A DNA stretch of 64,000 bases. Origin: Achatina immaculata. Lineage: Eukaryota > Mollusca > Gastropoda > Stylommatophora > Achatinidae. Below, one piece after another: positions 21,281 to 33,905 of the stretch. Where the stretch lies: positions 28,244,927 to 28,308,926 of the forward strand of contig CM019713.1 of NCBI GenBank assembly GCA_009760885.1. Reading direction: 5' to 3'. The first letter of the stretch is position 1, and every line of letters starts with the position of its first letter. The notes below the pieces were generated by a model. The model was not told the DNA's origin. It did not search any database and saw only the letters and a list, made by a program, of their open reading frames with translations. The position numbers were made by a program, and so were the translations under genes.

Positions 21281-21589
21281 TCCTTGTTACAAACAGTAAT
21301 ACGTAATGGAGGGTTGCGCGGGTTGGTTGGGGGGGGGGGGGGGGGATTCCAGTTCGCAGAGTCTTCGTCAAGGAGTCAGTAAAGATTTAGAAATGATGTG
21401 TTTTTTTGTGTGTGGAAGACTGATTATACTGTGGTAAAGTTTTCAGCTGCTGCTGCTCGATCTTCTTCAGAACTGAGAGCAGGATTGTCCTAACAGTTGA
21501 CGTGGCGAACTTGCTGAATCAGAATTACCATACCCAGCTTTAAAATCAGTTACAGTGGCTAGCTTAAAAGGCCAGGAGTCGATCCAAAA

Positions 21590-21725
21590 AAAGCACGTTT
21601 GTGGTAGACTCCACCATCATGGACGCTACAAAAAGCGGTCCCCTCGTTGGCCAGGTTGAACTGGTTGCTAGCAGCACCACCGGAGAGATGGGGACAGGAT
21701 CTTGACCAGCTTTGGTTTGTTGATT
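21590..21725 (+). repeat. Dispersed repeat R1, copy 3 (partial)
   Basis: GACTCCACCATCATGGACGC, GTTGGCCAGGTT, GGGGACAGGATCTTGACCAG align with the middle and 3' half of R1. Confidence 0.6.
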
Positions 21726-22984
21726 AATACAGCCATCTCGTCACTATAGCGTGGTCCACAAAGTTCTGTAGAAAGAAATGAAAAGGGTTACATCACTCTT
21801 CTACAATGTTAGTAAGACAGGTTAGTTAAGAAAAAAGAGAATACGAACAACCAGTATTTAAGCACAGGCATTCTTCAGGAGCAACACTGTAACTGTAAGC
21901 TAGACCTAGCGCTATTGCTGGTCCCCAGCAGCTGCCTCATTACACATGGGGCATGCCCATACGTGTCAGTCTTTGGCATCAGGATGCCCTTCAGTGTTTT
22001 CAGAGAAATTATTTCAGGCGTAGTGCTGGCTCTTGTGTTGCACGTGATCTAGAATTTAGTTCCAGTCAGCACCCACTGCCATTGGCTACATGTAACTCAG
22101 TGGGTCTTGGATGGTGGGTCTCAGATGGTGGGTCTTGTGAAAGAAACTACTTTGTGATTGTTCTTCGAGTTGTTGCCTGATGGATTTGAAAAAAAAAATC
22201 CACTCTGCCCATGTTGATGAGGTCTTCAAGTGTGGCTCCTGGTGCTAGCTGGTCAGCCTCGTTTCCGTCGCCTCAAACCTGCCTCAGACAGTATATCCAT
22301 GTGATGCTTCTGGTGTGCGATTTGTGAATTATTTCTAACCATTCACTTTTTTTTTTTTGGCAACAAAGTGAGTAAAACCTTACACAAACTCCACTGGATG
22401 AAAACAAAATATGTATCTTCTTAGAACTATAAAATACGGAAATTTATTTAAAGAATAAGTGAAAATTAAACAGGAAAAAGTGTAATTTGTTGCAATAACC
22501 AGCCAGAACTTACTCTGGAATATATCAGAAGTGTCCCAGGGAACCCCAGTCCTTAGCTCTTCATGAGCTCAGGCAAGTGGTTATTTACGCTGTCACAGCT
22601 GTTTACATTTTTATCACACGTTGACACTTGACACTTTAGACAGACATTTCAGACACGCCCCATTTTTTTTGCACACTTTATCAGACATTCAGCGATTTTC
22701 AGCGATTGTCATAACATTACCACAGTGAAGATTTCAGTGTTAAAAAAAAATGAAGCGTTATTCTTATTAAGTTCATTTTTCAATCGGAAATTTTTAGAAT
22801 AGCGAATTTTGGCTTGGGCAATTTTCTCACGTCGGCTGGGATATTTCATAAAGATCTGAATGTTGGGTTGAACAGAGCAATAAACTTAAGTGTGAAAATC
22901 AAAATCACAAGGATTGAGGAGGCCTTGACTGGTCGACTGGATGACAGCGGATCTCCTTGTCAATCTAAGCCTTCTTGATATAAC
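21726..22984. other. Unassigned intronic sequence
   Basis: No recognisable gene. A 75-residue frame near 21953 shows no motif. Short GACACTTxAGACAGACATT repeats at 22620-22690. Confidence 0.5.
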
Positions 22985-23400
22985 ATCGGCTTTCTCATCA
23001 TCATGTGCCGTGTCTGGAAGCTTCTGCTGGACCATGTCTCGCCACTGTTTCCTATCTTTCGGTATGTTTTTTTTTTTGTTTTTTTTGTCGGAGCAGTTTT
23101 GCTGTTGTTCCTCTCCCGTGCCATTTTGTCAAGTCATCTAAGATTTTCTCTCTTGAGCTCTTCCTTTCTTGCCTTCCATTTTCCTGTTTGTCACGATATT
23201 TACTCTTCTTCTCATTATATGCCTAATGAACGTAGACTGTCTCCCCTGTAGTATATTAGTTAGTTATTGGCATTTCTTAGGCGCTCTTCATTTGTTATTT
23301 TAGCTGTCTATGATATTCTTCACACTCTTTGCAGAAACCTCGTTTCAGTTTCCTCTAATATTCTAATGCACTTCTTCTTCTTCTTCTTCTTCTTCTTCTG
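22985..23400 (-). mobile_element. LINE tail, family B, decayed, ending in (CTT)n
   Basis: The minus strand gives in broken frames SWTAKITNEE-like, RHIMRREEY, KMEGKKGRAQERK and DRKQWRDMVQ pieces, the order seen in family B tails. Plus-strand landmarks TCATCATCATGTGCC and GATTTTCTCTCTTG also match 10970-11080. A CTT run at 23376-23400 adjoins it. Confidence 0.6.
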
Positions 23401-23404
23401 CTTT

Positions 23405-23625
23405 GCCTTCTTCTTCAACTACTACTTTAAATTGTGATCTATTAGTACTACTGCTACTGACTACAACAACAACTACTACTCTACAACTACTACTACTACT
23501 ACCACTATTACTACTACCTCTACTACTACTAATACTACTATTACCTTTAGTACTACTACCACTACTACTAATACTACTACTACTACTACTTATGCAACTA
23601 CTACAACTACTTCTACTTCAGTTCC
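23405..23625. repeat. (ACT)n-rich trinucleotide array
   Basis: TACTACTAC with CTA/CAA interruptions over about 220 bp; poly-Leu frame is an artefact. Confidence 0.9.
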
Positions 23626-23964
23626 TCTTTAAGTTTCATTCTGCACAAACATCACGGAAGCTCTTAAATGGCCCTATGTGTCGAAGGATTTCAGTGTGTG
23701 ATAATTGTTGTATCTGTTGCTGTTCAGAATACAGTTAAAAAAAGTCTTTTAAGACAAGTTTGTCATACAGACATCTGGCATCAAATAAGCTGATTCCAGA
23801 AATAGACAAGGGGGGGGGGGATAGGGGAAGAGAATGATTTAATTTTCAATAACTCACATGACACTGGGAAGTTAGATCCCATGGCCCGTTTTCCACGAAA
23901 CTGTCAATGGGAAAAGACTTGTGTCTAGATTATGATATTAGAGGACGTTGACTACTTTCTGATT

Positions 23965-24262
<298 letters not shown>

Positions 24263-25221
24263 CTGACTATGAACTATACACTTCTGATTATCATCCTCAC
24301 CAGATTCTGGTTATCATCCTAACCAGGTTCTGGTTAGTTCTAAACCTTGTGGACTATGTCTCTTAAAAATGACATCATAGCTTACACAGTCGTCATTTGG
24401 CCAACAGTTGCGAAGGAAACAACAGCGAGGCACAAATGACACGAGAGCATATCGATTGGGAAATGCTAGCCTTCTTTGGATCCAGAGTCGAGAGGTTGAC
24501 GAGAATACGTTTCCTCTTTTGTCTGCATGGGATCTTTCGTGAATCGTCGAGTTGTAGTAGTGGATATTAGAGCGAAGGACATGGCCTTTCTTTTGTGTTA
24601 TAATTCTAGGTTTAGTCTTAAGACACTGTCTCCCAGTTATGTTAAGTTATTCAGAGTTATAGTTCCTAGGAGCATGAATGATGCGTACTGTAACAATCAT
24701 TTTGCAATAGTTTTGCAACTATTATCTGTGAAGAATGTTGGAAATTCAGAATGGACTTATGATGTTAATGGCTTATATATGTAGGGATATGAACGTTATT
24801 TTGTAATATAGAACGAGTTGCATCTGTTTTTTTTCTGGATTCTCATTTTATAAATAAAAAGAAAATGGGACCGCGTGCACTTTTCTTCCTATTTATATTC
24901 TACCAACAGCAAAAAAATATGCTCGTTTCTTTTTCGTCTTAGTTTTTATTTAACCCACAGAACTGTTTCTGGTCTGATGGAATGAGTTTATATTTTTTAA
25001 TATAGTCTCTAAGGAAGAAAGTATGTGGCCATTCGTGTTTGTCTTCCTAGTTTTTCATCAGTTTATTGTGCTTGAATCTTTGGCATGTTTGTTTCGAATT
25101 TTAACTCTGGTAACATTTTCATGAAATTTCCACCGATTTCAAATGCAACTGTGCAAATGTACATTCAAAGTTTAGAATTTAAATTGTTTTATTCGTGTCC
25201 AATATTGTGGACTGTATTCAG
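24263..25221. other. Unassigned intronic sequence
   Basis: A small TTCTGGTTATCATCCTxACCAG duplication at 24280-24340. An 85-residue frame at 24527 has no recognised motif. Confidence 0.5.
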
Positions 25222-25850
25222 GCCTTATATCTGTGAGGAAAGATTGGAAGAGGTGGAGAGTTTTGAATATCTTGAATCATTACTAACTAATAATGGAGAT
25301 ACAATGAGGGATATTAAAAGGAGGACATCCATCGCGCTTCAAAAAATAAAACAACTTCAAAAAAAAGCTGTTTAGAGGAGCAGACAGAACTACAAAAATA
25401 AGATTTTAAGGGCATGCATCTTTCCCTTCGCAACATATGCCTGCGAGACCTGGACACTTAACAAAACAGCTGAGAGACACATAAGTGCCTTTGAATGTAA
25501 ATGCTACAGAAGAGTACTTCAAATATCATGAACACAAAAACGAACAAATATATCCATATTACAGAAACTTAATATTGAAAAGTGTTGGCTAGTAAGGAAG
25601 ATTAAACAGAGAAAGCTTAAATATTTCGGACATATTAAACGTCATGATAATTTAGAGAAGACGGTCTTGGAAATGTACATACTGGGAAAAAAGAAAGAGA
25701 GGAAGATCAAGGTGAAGATGACTGCAAGACATCGTTGATGATCTGCTAATCGACACATCAGCAGCAGCCCATCTTGCTTACAACCGAGAGGCCTACAGGA
25801 GACCTGCAAAGTTCAGCAAGGGACATGCAAATGACTGACTGACTGACTGA
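25222..25850 (+). mobile_element. LINE-A tail, + strand
   Basis: EERLEEVESFEYL, LLTNNGDTMRDIKRRTSIAL, then frameshifted TWTLNKTAERHISAFECKCY and a 3' end in GACTGACTGACTGA. Matches the C-terminal 40% of the element at 4881-8545. Several indels. Confidence 0.85.
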
Positions 25851-27124
25851 TGTAACAATCGTGAAAAGAAATGCGTGGATATTTTTTATTTTGTTGCTTT
25901 TCTTCTGCAGTTAAAATTCATATAATTTCACTATGATACTTTTTAGATCATTGGCCAAAATAAAAAGCAGAAAGAAAGAATGTCCATTATGCTCTTATTC
26001 CTTATCTTGTGTGGAAGTTCACTGTTATAAAAAATAATGATTCAGCTAGTAGGGCCAGAGAACGAGCTAGTGTGAGCCAGGGCCAGGTCGGTCCCCATCC
26101 CCAAGACAGTAATGCATGAAACAGTTTGACTGGCTAAAGAAGTAGGATAGATTATTTCGCCTCGGTGGTGGATTCCACCGAAGAACTCAAAGAAAAAAGC
26201 TGTAGCAAATCTCATGTATTCAGGATGATTAGATCAAGATCTTCACTACCCATCATCATCAAAGGGAACAGATTCTTACAGCCAATCATTTCAGTATATT
26301 CCACTTACACTGCGTTAGTTTTTGGCCTTTGGTACAGAGAGTAGGGAAGGCGAAGGCAATCCTATCATGCCCATTGTGTTCGTGCCTATATTTTCCCTTG
26401 ACCTGTCAGCACACTTGAGGGCCATGTGGTCAGTTCTACGACTGGCCTTCTACCGTTCTAGAAGCAGTCATTTGCCCTCTTGTATACCTGGGTAACTTGG
26501 AAGACTCTTGCCGGATATAAACCTTTGTCATAAGAGAGGAGAGCTTTAGGTACTTCTTTTACCCAGGCGCACTGAGACATCATCAACCCGAATATTATCA
26601 ACCTCCTGCTTAGTGTTGCTGTGCTCCTCAGGTTCATCATCCTACAGACACTGTACTCCCCAGTCTTCATCAACATCCCGTTAGAAGAAAAACTCAGTGC
26701 AGAGAGAAGGGCAATAACTTAGCAAAGATTTGTGTATCCGTGTGTTTGCTTGTTTGTTTGTTTGTTTGTTTGTTTCCAACATTGGGTTCCAGCCTTCTAT
26801 GGAAATAACTTTAGTGTTCAGCAGAAACATTCATTCTGGTTACCAAAGATTTGAGAGCTACTTCCCTTCTCCTGATAATATCAGATTTGGCTAAGAGAAT
26901 ATTACAGGCCTTTGGCTGTGAGGGAAATTGAGCGATAAATCGTCTGGTCTCTAGATTCATGGCTCTATTATTGCCTAGATATTAAATATAACTAGATTGT
27001 TCATTTATCGATCGCCGGATGGCAGAAGCAAAGGTCACAGTCAGACTACTATAGTAAAGTTTCTCTGTCAACAGTCAGCGATTATTTTACGCATATCTCA
27101 CCCCTTCCGTTGACTTCGTTCATT
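25851..27124. other. Mostly unassigned, with a SINE fragment
   Basis: No gene supported. A 72-residue minus frame at 26458 shows no motif. (GTTT)n at 26745-26775. Confidence 0.45.
26367..26450 (-). mobile_element. SINE 3' fragment
   Basis: Reverse complement of the SINE body: TATTTTCCCTTGACCTGTCAG, CACACTTGAGGGCCATGTGG. No target duplication identified. Confidence 0.6.
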
Positions 27125-27330
27125 CATCACGCAGCGTGCAGGTGGAATCTGGTGGTGATGCTTCTCCATCTTGCACGGTCCCTGCTGTCTTCAGTCGGAT
27201 GAGGTTTCTTTACTTTCTCAGTTGCCGCTTTGTGATCCTGTTTTCTCACTGGGTCACGCTGTTTCTTTCGCTCTTAAGGTCCCCGTGTTATTACGGGCTC
27301 TGTAACTTTTCTTACAACATATTCCATGTA
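27125..27330 (-). mobile_element. LINE C-terminal tail, decayed
   Basis: The minus strand contains an EYVVRKVTEPVI-like start and a DRARWRSI motif near the end, the usual last motif of LINE ORF tails, with stops between. Family uncertain. Confidence 0.4.
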
Positions 27331-27489
27331 TTGTTGTTGCTGTTATTGTTGTTGTTGCTGTATCTCTGAACAAAATTATGTATTATTTTCCTTGGTCTTT
27401 AGTGGTACAGATCTTGCTCCAAATCCTTATCCGCGTTGCTTTTGGTTTTTTTCTTCATCTATTTATTGCCGAAGTTTGATTAGCACAGA

Positions 27490-27910
27490 GATGCAGTGCC
27501 ACTGTATGGCTCAACAATGCCTCTGTGTAGCACAGCATTGCATCGTTACACTACGGCAGTGCCTCTGTAACACACTGTAATGCTTCTATATGGTACTACA
27601 GTGCCTCTATAACACACTGTAATGCTTCTATGTGATACTACAGTGCCTCTATAACACACTGTAATGTTTCTACAGTGTCTCTATACATATCACTTTAATG
27701 CCTTGATGTAGCACCTCATTGCCTCTATATATTGTTATAAGCCTCTGTATATCACCACAACTACTCTGCAGTACTTCTAAATGGCAATACAAAACTTAAT
27801 ATTTTCATATAGCATAAAGTGCCTCTATATAGCACAGCAGTGCTTCTGTAAGGCACTACAGTGACTGTACATATTACTACACTGCCTCTATATGCGCTGT
27901 AATACACTCT
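27490..27910. repeat. Degenerate array of TGCCTCTATATAGCACxxCA units
   Basis: CTACAGTGCCTCTATAACAC and ACTGTAATGCTTCTATGTGA alternate; unit about 21 bp with a 43 bp dimer in the better part (27560-27690). Confidence 0.75.
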
Positions 27911-28194
27911 TTTCTCTCTGTTAACGATATTCCTTTATCTGATAGAATCGTCTCCACACTGTAAAATGTCGTGTTTGACTTATATGTTTTCTGTTTTCCA
28001 GAAACAGGAATCACAGCATGCCACACACACCTTCGTCCTCTCCGCACCATCTACTCATCTCAGAGAATATCTGTTAATTTTTCCAGTCAGAAGTTGATTG
28101 CAAAACTGTCTGGTTAAATTTGCAAATAAGTTCATCACCGAACTTTCGCTGTGATGAAGGATTCTTAAGTACGACAGGGGCACGGCTGATCAAC
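27911..28194. other. Spacer with a strong acceptor-like site
   Basis: TTTTCTGTTTTCCAG at 27987-28001 is a good splice acceptor sequence, followed by 25 codons (containing MPHTPSSSPHH) to a TAA. No matching donor or homology, so not called as an exon. Confidence 0.4.
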
Positions 28195-29060
28195 AATTAC
28201 TTTATATTGCGTGCCGTGCTGGATTGCGTTGGCGATCATGACTGTCCACCTCGTGCGATCCTTTGGAGGGTTTTGTTTGATCAGTTCAAATGCTTTTATT
28301 TTTCCGTGTCACTTGGTCAGTCCGGTGGTAAATTTTTCTTGATATCTCTATCCTCTTTTTTCCCTTGAATTTTCCGATGACTCCTAAGTTTATCTTCTTC
28401 TTCTTCTTCTTTGTCTTCTTCTTCTTCTTTTCTTCTTCTTCTTCTTCTTCTTTGTCTTCTTCTTCGTCTTCTTCTTCTTCTTCGTCTTCTTCTTCTTCTT
28501 CTTCTTTGTCTTCTTCTTATTCTTCTTCTTTGTCTTCTTCTTCTTTGTCTTCTTCTTCTTCTTCTTTGTCTTCTTCTTCCTCTTCTTCTTCTTCTTCGTT
28601 CGAGGTTGTTGGTCACATCAGATCCTGATCCCTGTCGACATGGCAAACCTGGGAGTCCTTTCCAGATCCTGATAGGAGCCCCAAAGCCTTTGCCCCGAGT
28701 TTGTGTCCTCTGGCCATGTTTCTCGTCTCAGGTCCTCATGGTTAGGCACTCTCGAAGGATAAGTTCTGGACTAAGTTTATCTAACTCCTGTCTTCTCGTG
28801 ACATGTTCTGTACATTTTTACCATCCATTTCTTACAGCTTGTTTTTTTTTACCAGTTTTTGTTGTCCTGGAATTTCTCTGGGCTTCTTTTCGTTTGTCTG
28901 ACCGTTGAGGATATTTGTTACGTATTTCACAAAGCCATATCCCTCCAGCCTCCAGTTTATCATCTTTATTTTGTCGCATGCCACAACCATATAGCAATAT
29001 TAGATATATAGAGCACTGCAGTACTCTTGCTAACTTGTAAGAAACATTCTCTTTGCAGCG
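28195..29060 (-). mobile_element. LINE tail, family B, decayed, with internal (TTC)n
   Basis: On the minus strand: LLYGCGMRQNKDDKLEAGGI and WLCEIRNK near 29000-28900 (LYGCExW...MW block), then HRKIQGKKEDRDIKKN near 28370-28330 and ARGGQS/TVMIANAIQHGT-like coding near 28200. Order and spacing match 35375-35816 apart from the trinucleotide expansion inside. Confidence 0.6.
28392..28602. repeat. (TTC)n/(TTG TCT) trinucleotide array
   Basis: TTCTTCTTCTTTGTCTTCTTC steps over 210 bp, expanded within a LINE tail. Gives poly-Ser and poly-Arg frames. Confidence 0.95.
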
Positions 29061-29640
29061 GACTAACAAGGGAGTGTAGAAAAACCCTAGAACAGGAAGT
29101 CCTTACACATAACCAATAATAAAATGCAAAATCATTTATGAAAAAAAAAGATGTAGTCCCTGAAAGTCAGGCCATTGTGATGCAGGACCGGTAGCCAGCA
29201 AGTGGATGTGACAGCTTCTTCCTTGACAAAAGGGCACTGATATGAGGGCCGTTTATTCCCCCTCATTATAGAACATTATGGCCCTGTGGAATCTTGGGCC
29301 GAGATAAGGAGCAGGCTTCCTGCGGTCGACGAGTTCTGATCGATGCTTTCCTCTTTCTGTAGTTCACTTTTATTCCATCGCTGCTCCCGCCATCTGTTTT
29401 TATTGTTCGCTCCGGAGTAATTAAATGCGGTCTCATGGAGGTGTGCCATGACCCTGTGGTCCGTGGACAGGCCAAGGAAAGTTTAGACACTAACGTTATA
29501 CAGTAGATTCTCAGCAGAATGGTACCCACGGGGAAGTGGTAGATGCCAGATAAATGTAGCTTCTGCTTGCTTGAGGGTTACTATTAAAATTAGGCCGAAC
29601 TAATGCTGTACCCCATATCGTAGCATATAGCACCATACCA
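29061..29640. other. Unassigned, possible SINE scrap
   Basis: GGACAGGCCAAGGAAAGTTTAG with ACACTAACG at about 29463-29496 resembles the SINE body. Otherwise nothing recognised. Confidence 0.35.
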
Positions 29641-29644
29641 TACT

Positions 29645-29735
29645 ATGCCACGCCGTCACGTCACGTCACGCCACGCCACACCACACATACCATACCATAC
29701 CATACCACATCACATCACATCACACCACACCATAA
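29645..29735. repeat. Simple CAC/CCATA-rich tract
   Basis: CCACGCCACACCACAC followed by CATACCATACCATACC and CACATCACATC, drifting 5 bp repeats. Confidence 0.8.
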
Positions 29736-30221
29736 ACTCCTCAATGACAGATATTAATATTGAACTAAGTAATTACAAGCAAATTAAAACAAATAAATAC
29801 CTACTTAATGTAACACAGTTTTATTATTTAAAAAAAAAACAGTACCGTGAAATTTTAGTTAAATGACAGTCAACTTGTCAACTTAATTAACTTGGAAAAC
29901 ATAATGTTCTTTTTAACTTTAGTTAACTTTAAAAAACACACATACACACGTAAGACTTTTTACAATAAGGGCAGAACGTTTAAAGTAACTGGTAGACATC
30001 GCATAAGAATCATCAAGATCTGATAATGATGTAAGCTGGGACATGATCAGAAGAAGTGGATGTAGATGGCAGCAGTTGGTGATGCTGTACTGGCTAACTA
30101 GCTTGCAGCTTTCTTGAAACTGAACGAATATCAGCTTCCTTTGGGGTGCTCCAAGTTTAGCTTACATTTCCGCTAGAAATCGATTTTATTTAAAGTATTA
30201 TTTCTTTGATTTTTTTTTTTT
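29736..30221. other. Unassigned AT-rich spacer
   Basis: No gene or repeat recognised. Confidence 0.45.
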
Positions 30222-30475
30222 GCCGGTTGTTTGAGAGTGTGGTTGCTTGAGAGTCCCGGTTGCTTGAGAGTCCCGGTTGTTTGAGAGTGTGGTTGCTTGA
30301 GAGTCCCGGTTGCTTGAGAGTCCCGGTTGTTTGAGAGTGTGGTTGCTTGAGAGTCCCGGTTGCTTGAGAGTCCTGGTTGCTTGAGAGTGTGGTTGCTTGA
30401 GAGTCCCGGTTGCTTGAGAGTGCCGGTTGTTTGAGAGTGCCGGTTGCTTGAGAGTGCCGGTTGCTTGAGTTCCGG
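30222..30475. repeat. 17 bp minisatellite with a 50 bp higher-order unit
   Basis: Unit CGGTTGCTTGAGAGTCC. In the left half, three units of 17, 16 and 17 bp repeat as a 50 bp block marked by GTTTGAGAGTGTGG (30271 to 30321 and on). About 15 units. Confidence 0.92.
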
Positions 30476-30589
30476 TTAACAGAGTGTCTGTTACCAAGGT
30501 ACCTCCATGGCATAACAGGATTTTCTTTACGCATCTTATCACTATACAGATGAAGGTGAAGTTGAAAGTGAAAGGTGACGCAGAGGTCG

Positions 30590-30830
30590 ATGGTTCATGG
30601 CCGTCTACTGCCCGCCAGGGTCAACAAACTTTATCGGACCAAAATCCTGGCCCATCTCTCCGCTGATGCCCCTTAGTAACGGGCCCTGCCTAACTATGGA
30701 CCCCACGACTGCAGAGTAACTTCTGTTTTTTAGCTTCTCTTCGGGTCTGGAAAAAAAAGCCTTCGTAATCCACTTCCTATCCGATATGTGATTGTGCTTC
30801 ATCGATTTCACCACATAGACTGTAAAGGAC
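30590..30830 (+). repeat. Dispersed repeat R2, copy 1
   Basis: TTTTTTAGCTTCTC, GGGTCTGGAAAAAAAAGCC, TAATCCACTTCCTATCCGA match the copy at 44850-45150 (TGGTCTGAAAAAAATAGCCC, CTACTCCCCATCCGACACGA). Nature unknown. Confidence 0.5.
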
Positions 30831-31924
30831 GTCCTGTTATCAGTTTAGGGAAGTGTAGTAAAAACGTAGTCTTATTTATAACACAAGGAAGTTTTCTTCC
30901 ACATTCAAAACCCTACTAGTTTCACTAGTTTCAGTTTTTCAAGTGGACCTTGATGTTTAATATACGTTTACTTTTCATAGTAGGCTTCGAGCAGATAAAT
31001 ACCGATTCTTTAAGTATGACGGACTGTCAGTAATCAGAGTCTTACTTTCCGCGACTTTCATTGGTGAATAGATGTTGACCTATATTCTGGCAAAGTTCAA
31101 GGACGTATGACCGGAAATAAAAGGAGATAAAGTGTGCAATTAAAGGAGATTTTTAAAAAAAAACTGTGCCCTTCGTCACATCCGCCAAATGACGTCACTG
31201 TCAACCAGACGTCAGTGTTACTACATACGGGACACGTAATGGCTGTTTTAATTTCTTTATATAGCCTTATTATTATTATCTTAACTTTTGCAACCAAAAC
31301 AATCGTTCGATGAATACTTAGTTGCTTTATTTGTTTTATAATGCCTTTCACTCTTATTATAATTATTCATTTAGTCATTTCTCCTTTTATTTATTGTTCA
31401 TTCTTCTCTTTCATTCGTTGTCTCATTTATATTTATGTCCTTTATTTGTTTTTCTATATTTCTTTGTCTTCTGATATGGCCTAATCTAGAGCCACACGGT
31501 CTCTCCTGTTACAAAGAGTCGGTTATACTTATGCAACCTGATCGATCTGGCTGTAGGAATGAGTAATCGGCAATATCTTTGGAGGAAACGTGCTTCTGGT
31601 AATACAGAATAACTGCTTGCACAGCGAGGCATACTGGGCTATGCTGCACGCATATATATCCCTGTATAAGATGAAAGCAAATCTCAGCTCTAGCCGCACT
31701 GTTTAAATCTTCTCTCTTCTGTCCTCAAACCTCCATATTACTTTTCCTTATCAGTCATGTAACGCCACATTTTCTTCACTGTCATCTACAGTGTTTGCCA
31801 AGCTATTCGCTTTTTTTCTAGACGTGTTATAACTCACATGTGTTGCCACGTTGTAACTCAAATCTTTATTACTGTTTTCATTAGAGTCTTTCTGTCTGAC
31901 ACTGTAACATTTCTGTCAGTTGAG

Positions 31925-31925
<1 letters not shown>
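30831..31925. other. Unassigned intronic sequence
   Basis: T-rich tract at 31320-31460. No gene supported. Confidence 0.5.
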
Positions 31926-31987
<62 letters not shown>

Positions 31988-32095
31988 TGCTGACACCGTA
32001 ACATTTCTCTCTGTAGAGTGTTATATATATACACACATATCTTTATACTGATGCTGTAAAATATATGTTAAGTAATATATATATATATATATATT
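31926..32095. repeat. (AT)n microsatellites
   Basis: ATAT runs at 31926-31982 and 32072-32092, separated by two related pieces (CTGACACCGTAACATTTCTC and CTGATGCTGTAAAATAT) that also occur at 31900, so a ~75 bp block repeats with the AT run in it. Confidence 0.85.
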
Positions 32096-32404
32096 CTGAC
32101 ATTTGTATCAATCTGGTTATTGACAATATTGTAATCATTTGGTAGATGTGGACACATAGGAGAATAGAATGAAGTGTATTTCTTGAAAAGCGAAAGAAAA
32201 GCAAAAACAAATATTAGATGATCCAAGGAAAAACAAAATAAAATATTAGATGATACAAAGAAAAACAAAACCAAGTATTAGATGATCCAAGGAAAAATAA
32301 ACGCAACCTTGTAGCATAACAGTGAACACAATACAGTAATGAAAGCCACGCTACACTTGAAAGGCGAATACAGACAAAAATAAATATGGGTCAATATCAG
32401 GATA
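32096..32404. repeat. Short degenerate array (ATTAGATGATCCAAGGAAAAAC)
   Basis: Three units of AAATATTAGATGATxCAA + xGAAAAACAAA at 32208-32300; the remainder is unassigned. Confidence 0.6.
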
Positions 32405-32810
32405 GGACAGTGTTCACCATAGCCAGATATCCCATGAGAATCTGAGAAAGAGAGGACATCATTCATATTAGCCAGATATCCCATGAGAATCTGAGAAAGA
32501 GAGGACATCATTCATATTAGCCAGATATCCCATGAGAATCTGAGAAAGAGAGGACATCATTCATATTAGCCAGATATCCCATGAGAATCTGAGAAAGAGA
32601 GGACATCATTTATATAGCCAGATATCCCATGAGAATCTGAGAAAGAGAGGACATCATTCATATTAGCCAGATATCCCATGAGAATCTGAGAAAGAGAGGA
32701 CATCATTCATATTAGCCAGATATCCCTTGAGAATCTATGAGAAAGGGAGGACAGTTTTCATCGTAGCCAGATGTCCCTTGATAATCAGTGAGAAAGAGAG
32801 GACAAGGGAA
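32405..32810. repeat. 49 bp minisatellite, about 8 units
   Basis: AGCCAGATATCCCATGAGAA + TCTGAGAAAGAGAGGACATC + ATTCATATT; AGCC spacing is 49 bp (32421 to 32470). End units are diverged. Confidence 0.93.
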
Positions 32811-33149
32811 AGTAGAAGTCTAAGATTCTAGAAACCCATTTATAGTGGCAACAATGAGATGAAGAAGACCGCTAGCTTCTATTCCCAGTCTCTATCCAAA
32901 CTACTGAAAATAGTTTTTGCAGAGAAATATCCCTTTTTATATTTCCTATTTTAAGTTTTCAGTTACATTTATATATCTTTTGTTCCCTTTCCTCTTGGCC
33001 GTCTTTAAATTTCTGCTATTTTTTCATGTAATACATGATCTGTTATTTCGATTGAAATAAGAGTCTTTTCTTCAAGTCGCTAGATCCAGCTTTCAACGAA
33101 AAAACAAACATAAATTTTATGAGATTGACACATAAAGTAACCTTAGTTA

Positions 33150-33905
33150 TTTTTTATTTGAATAAGATGTGTAAATGTGATAGAAAACTGTTTATAACTT
33201 TTCAACATAGATCGCATCACGCTCACCACAGGTCTGGCACTGCTACAATAATCCTCGAGAAACATATAACTTCTGACCTTATCCTGTAGGAATCTAAGTA
33301 CGACCACTTTAAACTCTTATGTGAATGCGAACGAAGAAGAAGAAGAAACTCTCATGTGAAATGAACGTCTTTTCACCTAGCGCTTACTTGAGGGATCCAA
33401 GCACATTATAATCAGACAATGTAAAGTCTGCTGAGCATGCCGGATGTGGAAGACACTCCAAACGCAGGTTCGTATTGTGCTTGAGCTGTTGCACGTTCTG
33501 TGAAAGGCCGCGCGTTACAATGCTGTAACAGCACACCGGAACTGAGCACACCACCATGTTTTGATCTGAGTGCAGATTTCATTTGGTTTTCAAGCTGATC
33601 ATAGTTTGCTTAGCAGCGATAATGTTTGTTCTTGGCATGTAATGTTCAATGACTGGGCCTTTACAGTTGCAGAAGAGCGCAAGCGTCGATGTTCCGACCG
33701 ACGGAGTTGTACGAAAACTTCTTCAGTTTCAGAGAGTAAGAATGTTGCCACTCCTTGCTGGCTTGCCTTGTCTGTGGCAGAAAGTAATGCACCCAGCATT
33801 CGTCTCCAAGGACTGTATGTCATCAAGGTCATCTCTTTTAGCTTGGAAATGTCCGACACCAAAAGAAGAGAATAACTGCTCGCTGTTCTTCTCTCGTGCA
33901 TACTT
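33150..33905 (-). pseudogene. mariner-type transposase relic
   Basis: Minus-strand pieces in order: LALFCNCKGPVIEHYMPR, QLENQMKSALRSKHGG, VLSSGVLLQHCNARPFTERA, then a decayed C-terminus ending CQTCGERDAIYVEK-like. This is the catalytic half of a mariner transposase (DD34D family) in several frames. The first Asp (usual WD) is Asn, and the second (usual HDNARPH) is Cys, so it is dead. No terminal repeats were located. Confidence 0.82.

Noticed and set aside
27987..28077. Extra PDE1 exon after the TTTTCTGTTTTCCAG acceptor
   Set aside because: Only 25 codons to a stop, no donor and no similarity to PDE1.
28317..28646. Arg-rich minus frame resembling a protamine
   Set aside because: Encoded by the (TTC)n array inside a LINE tail; no protamine-type flanks.
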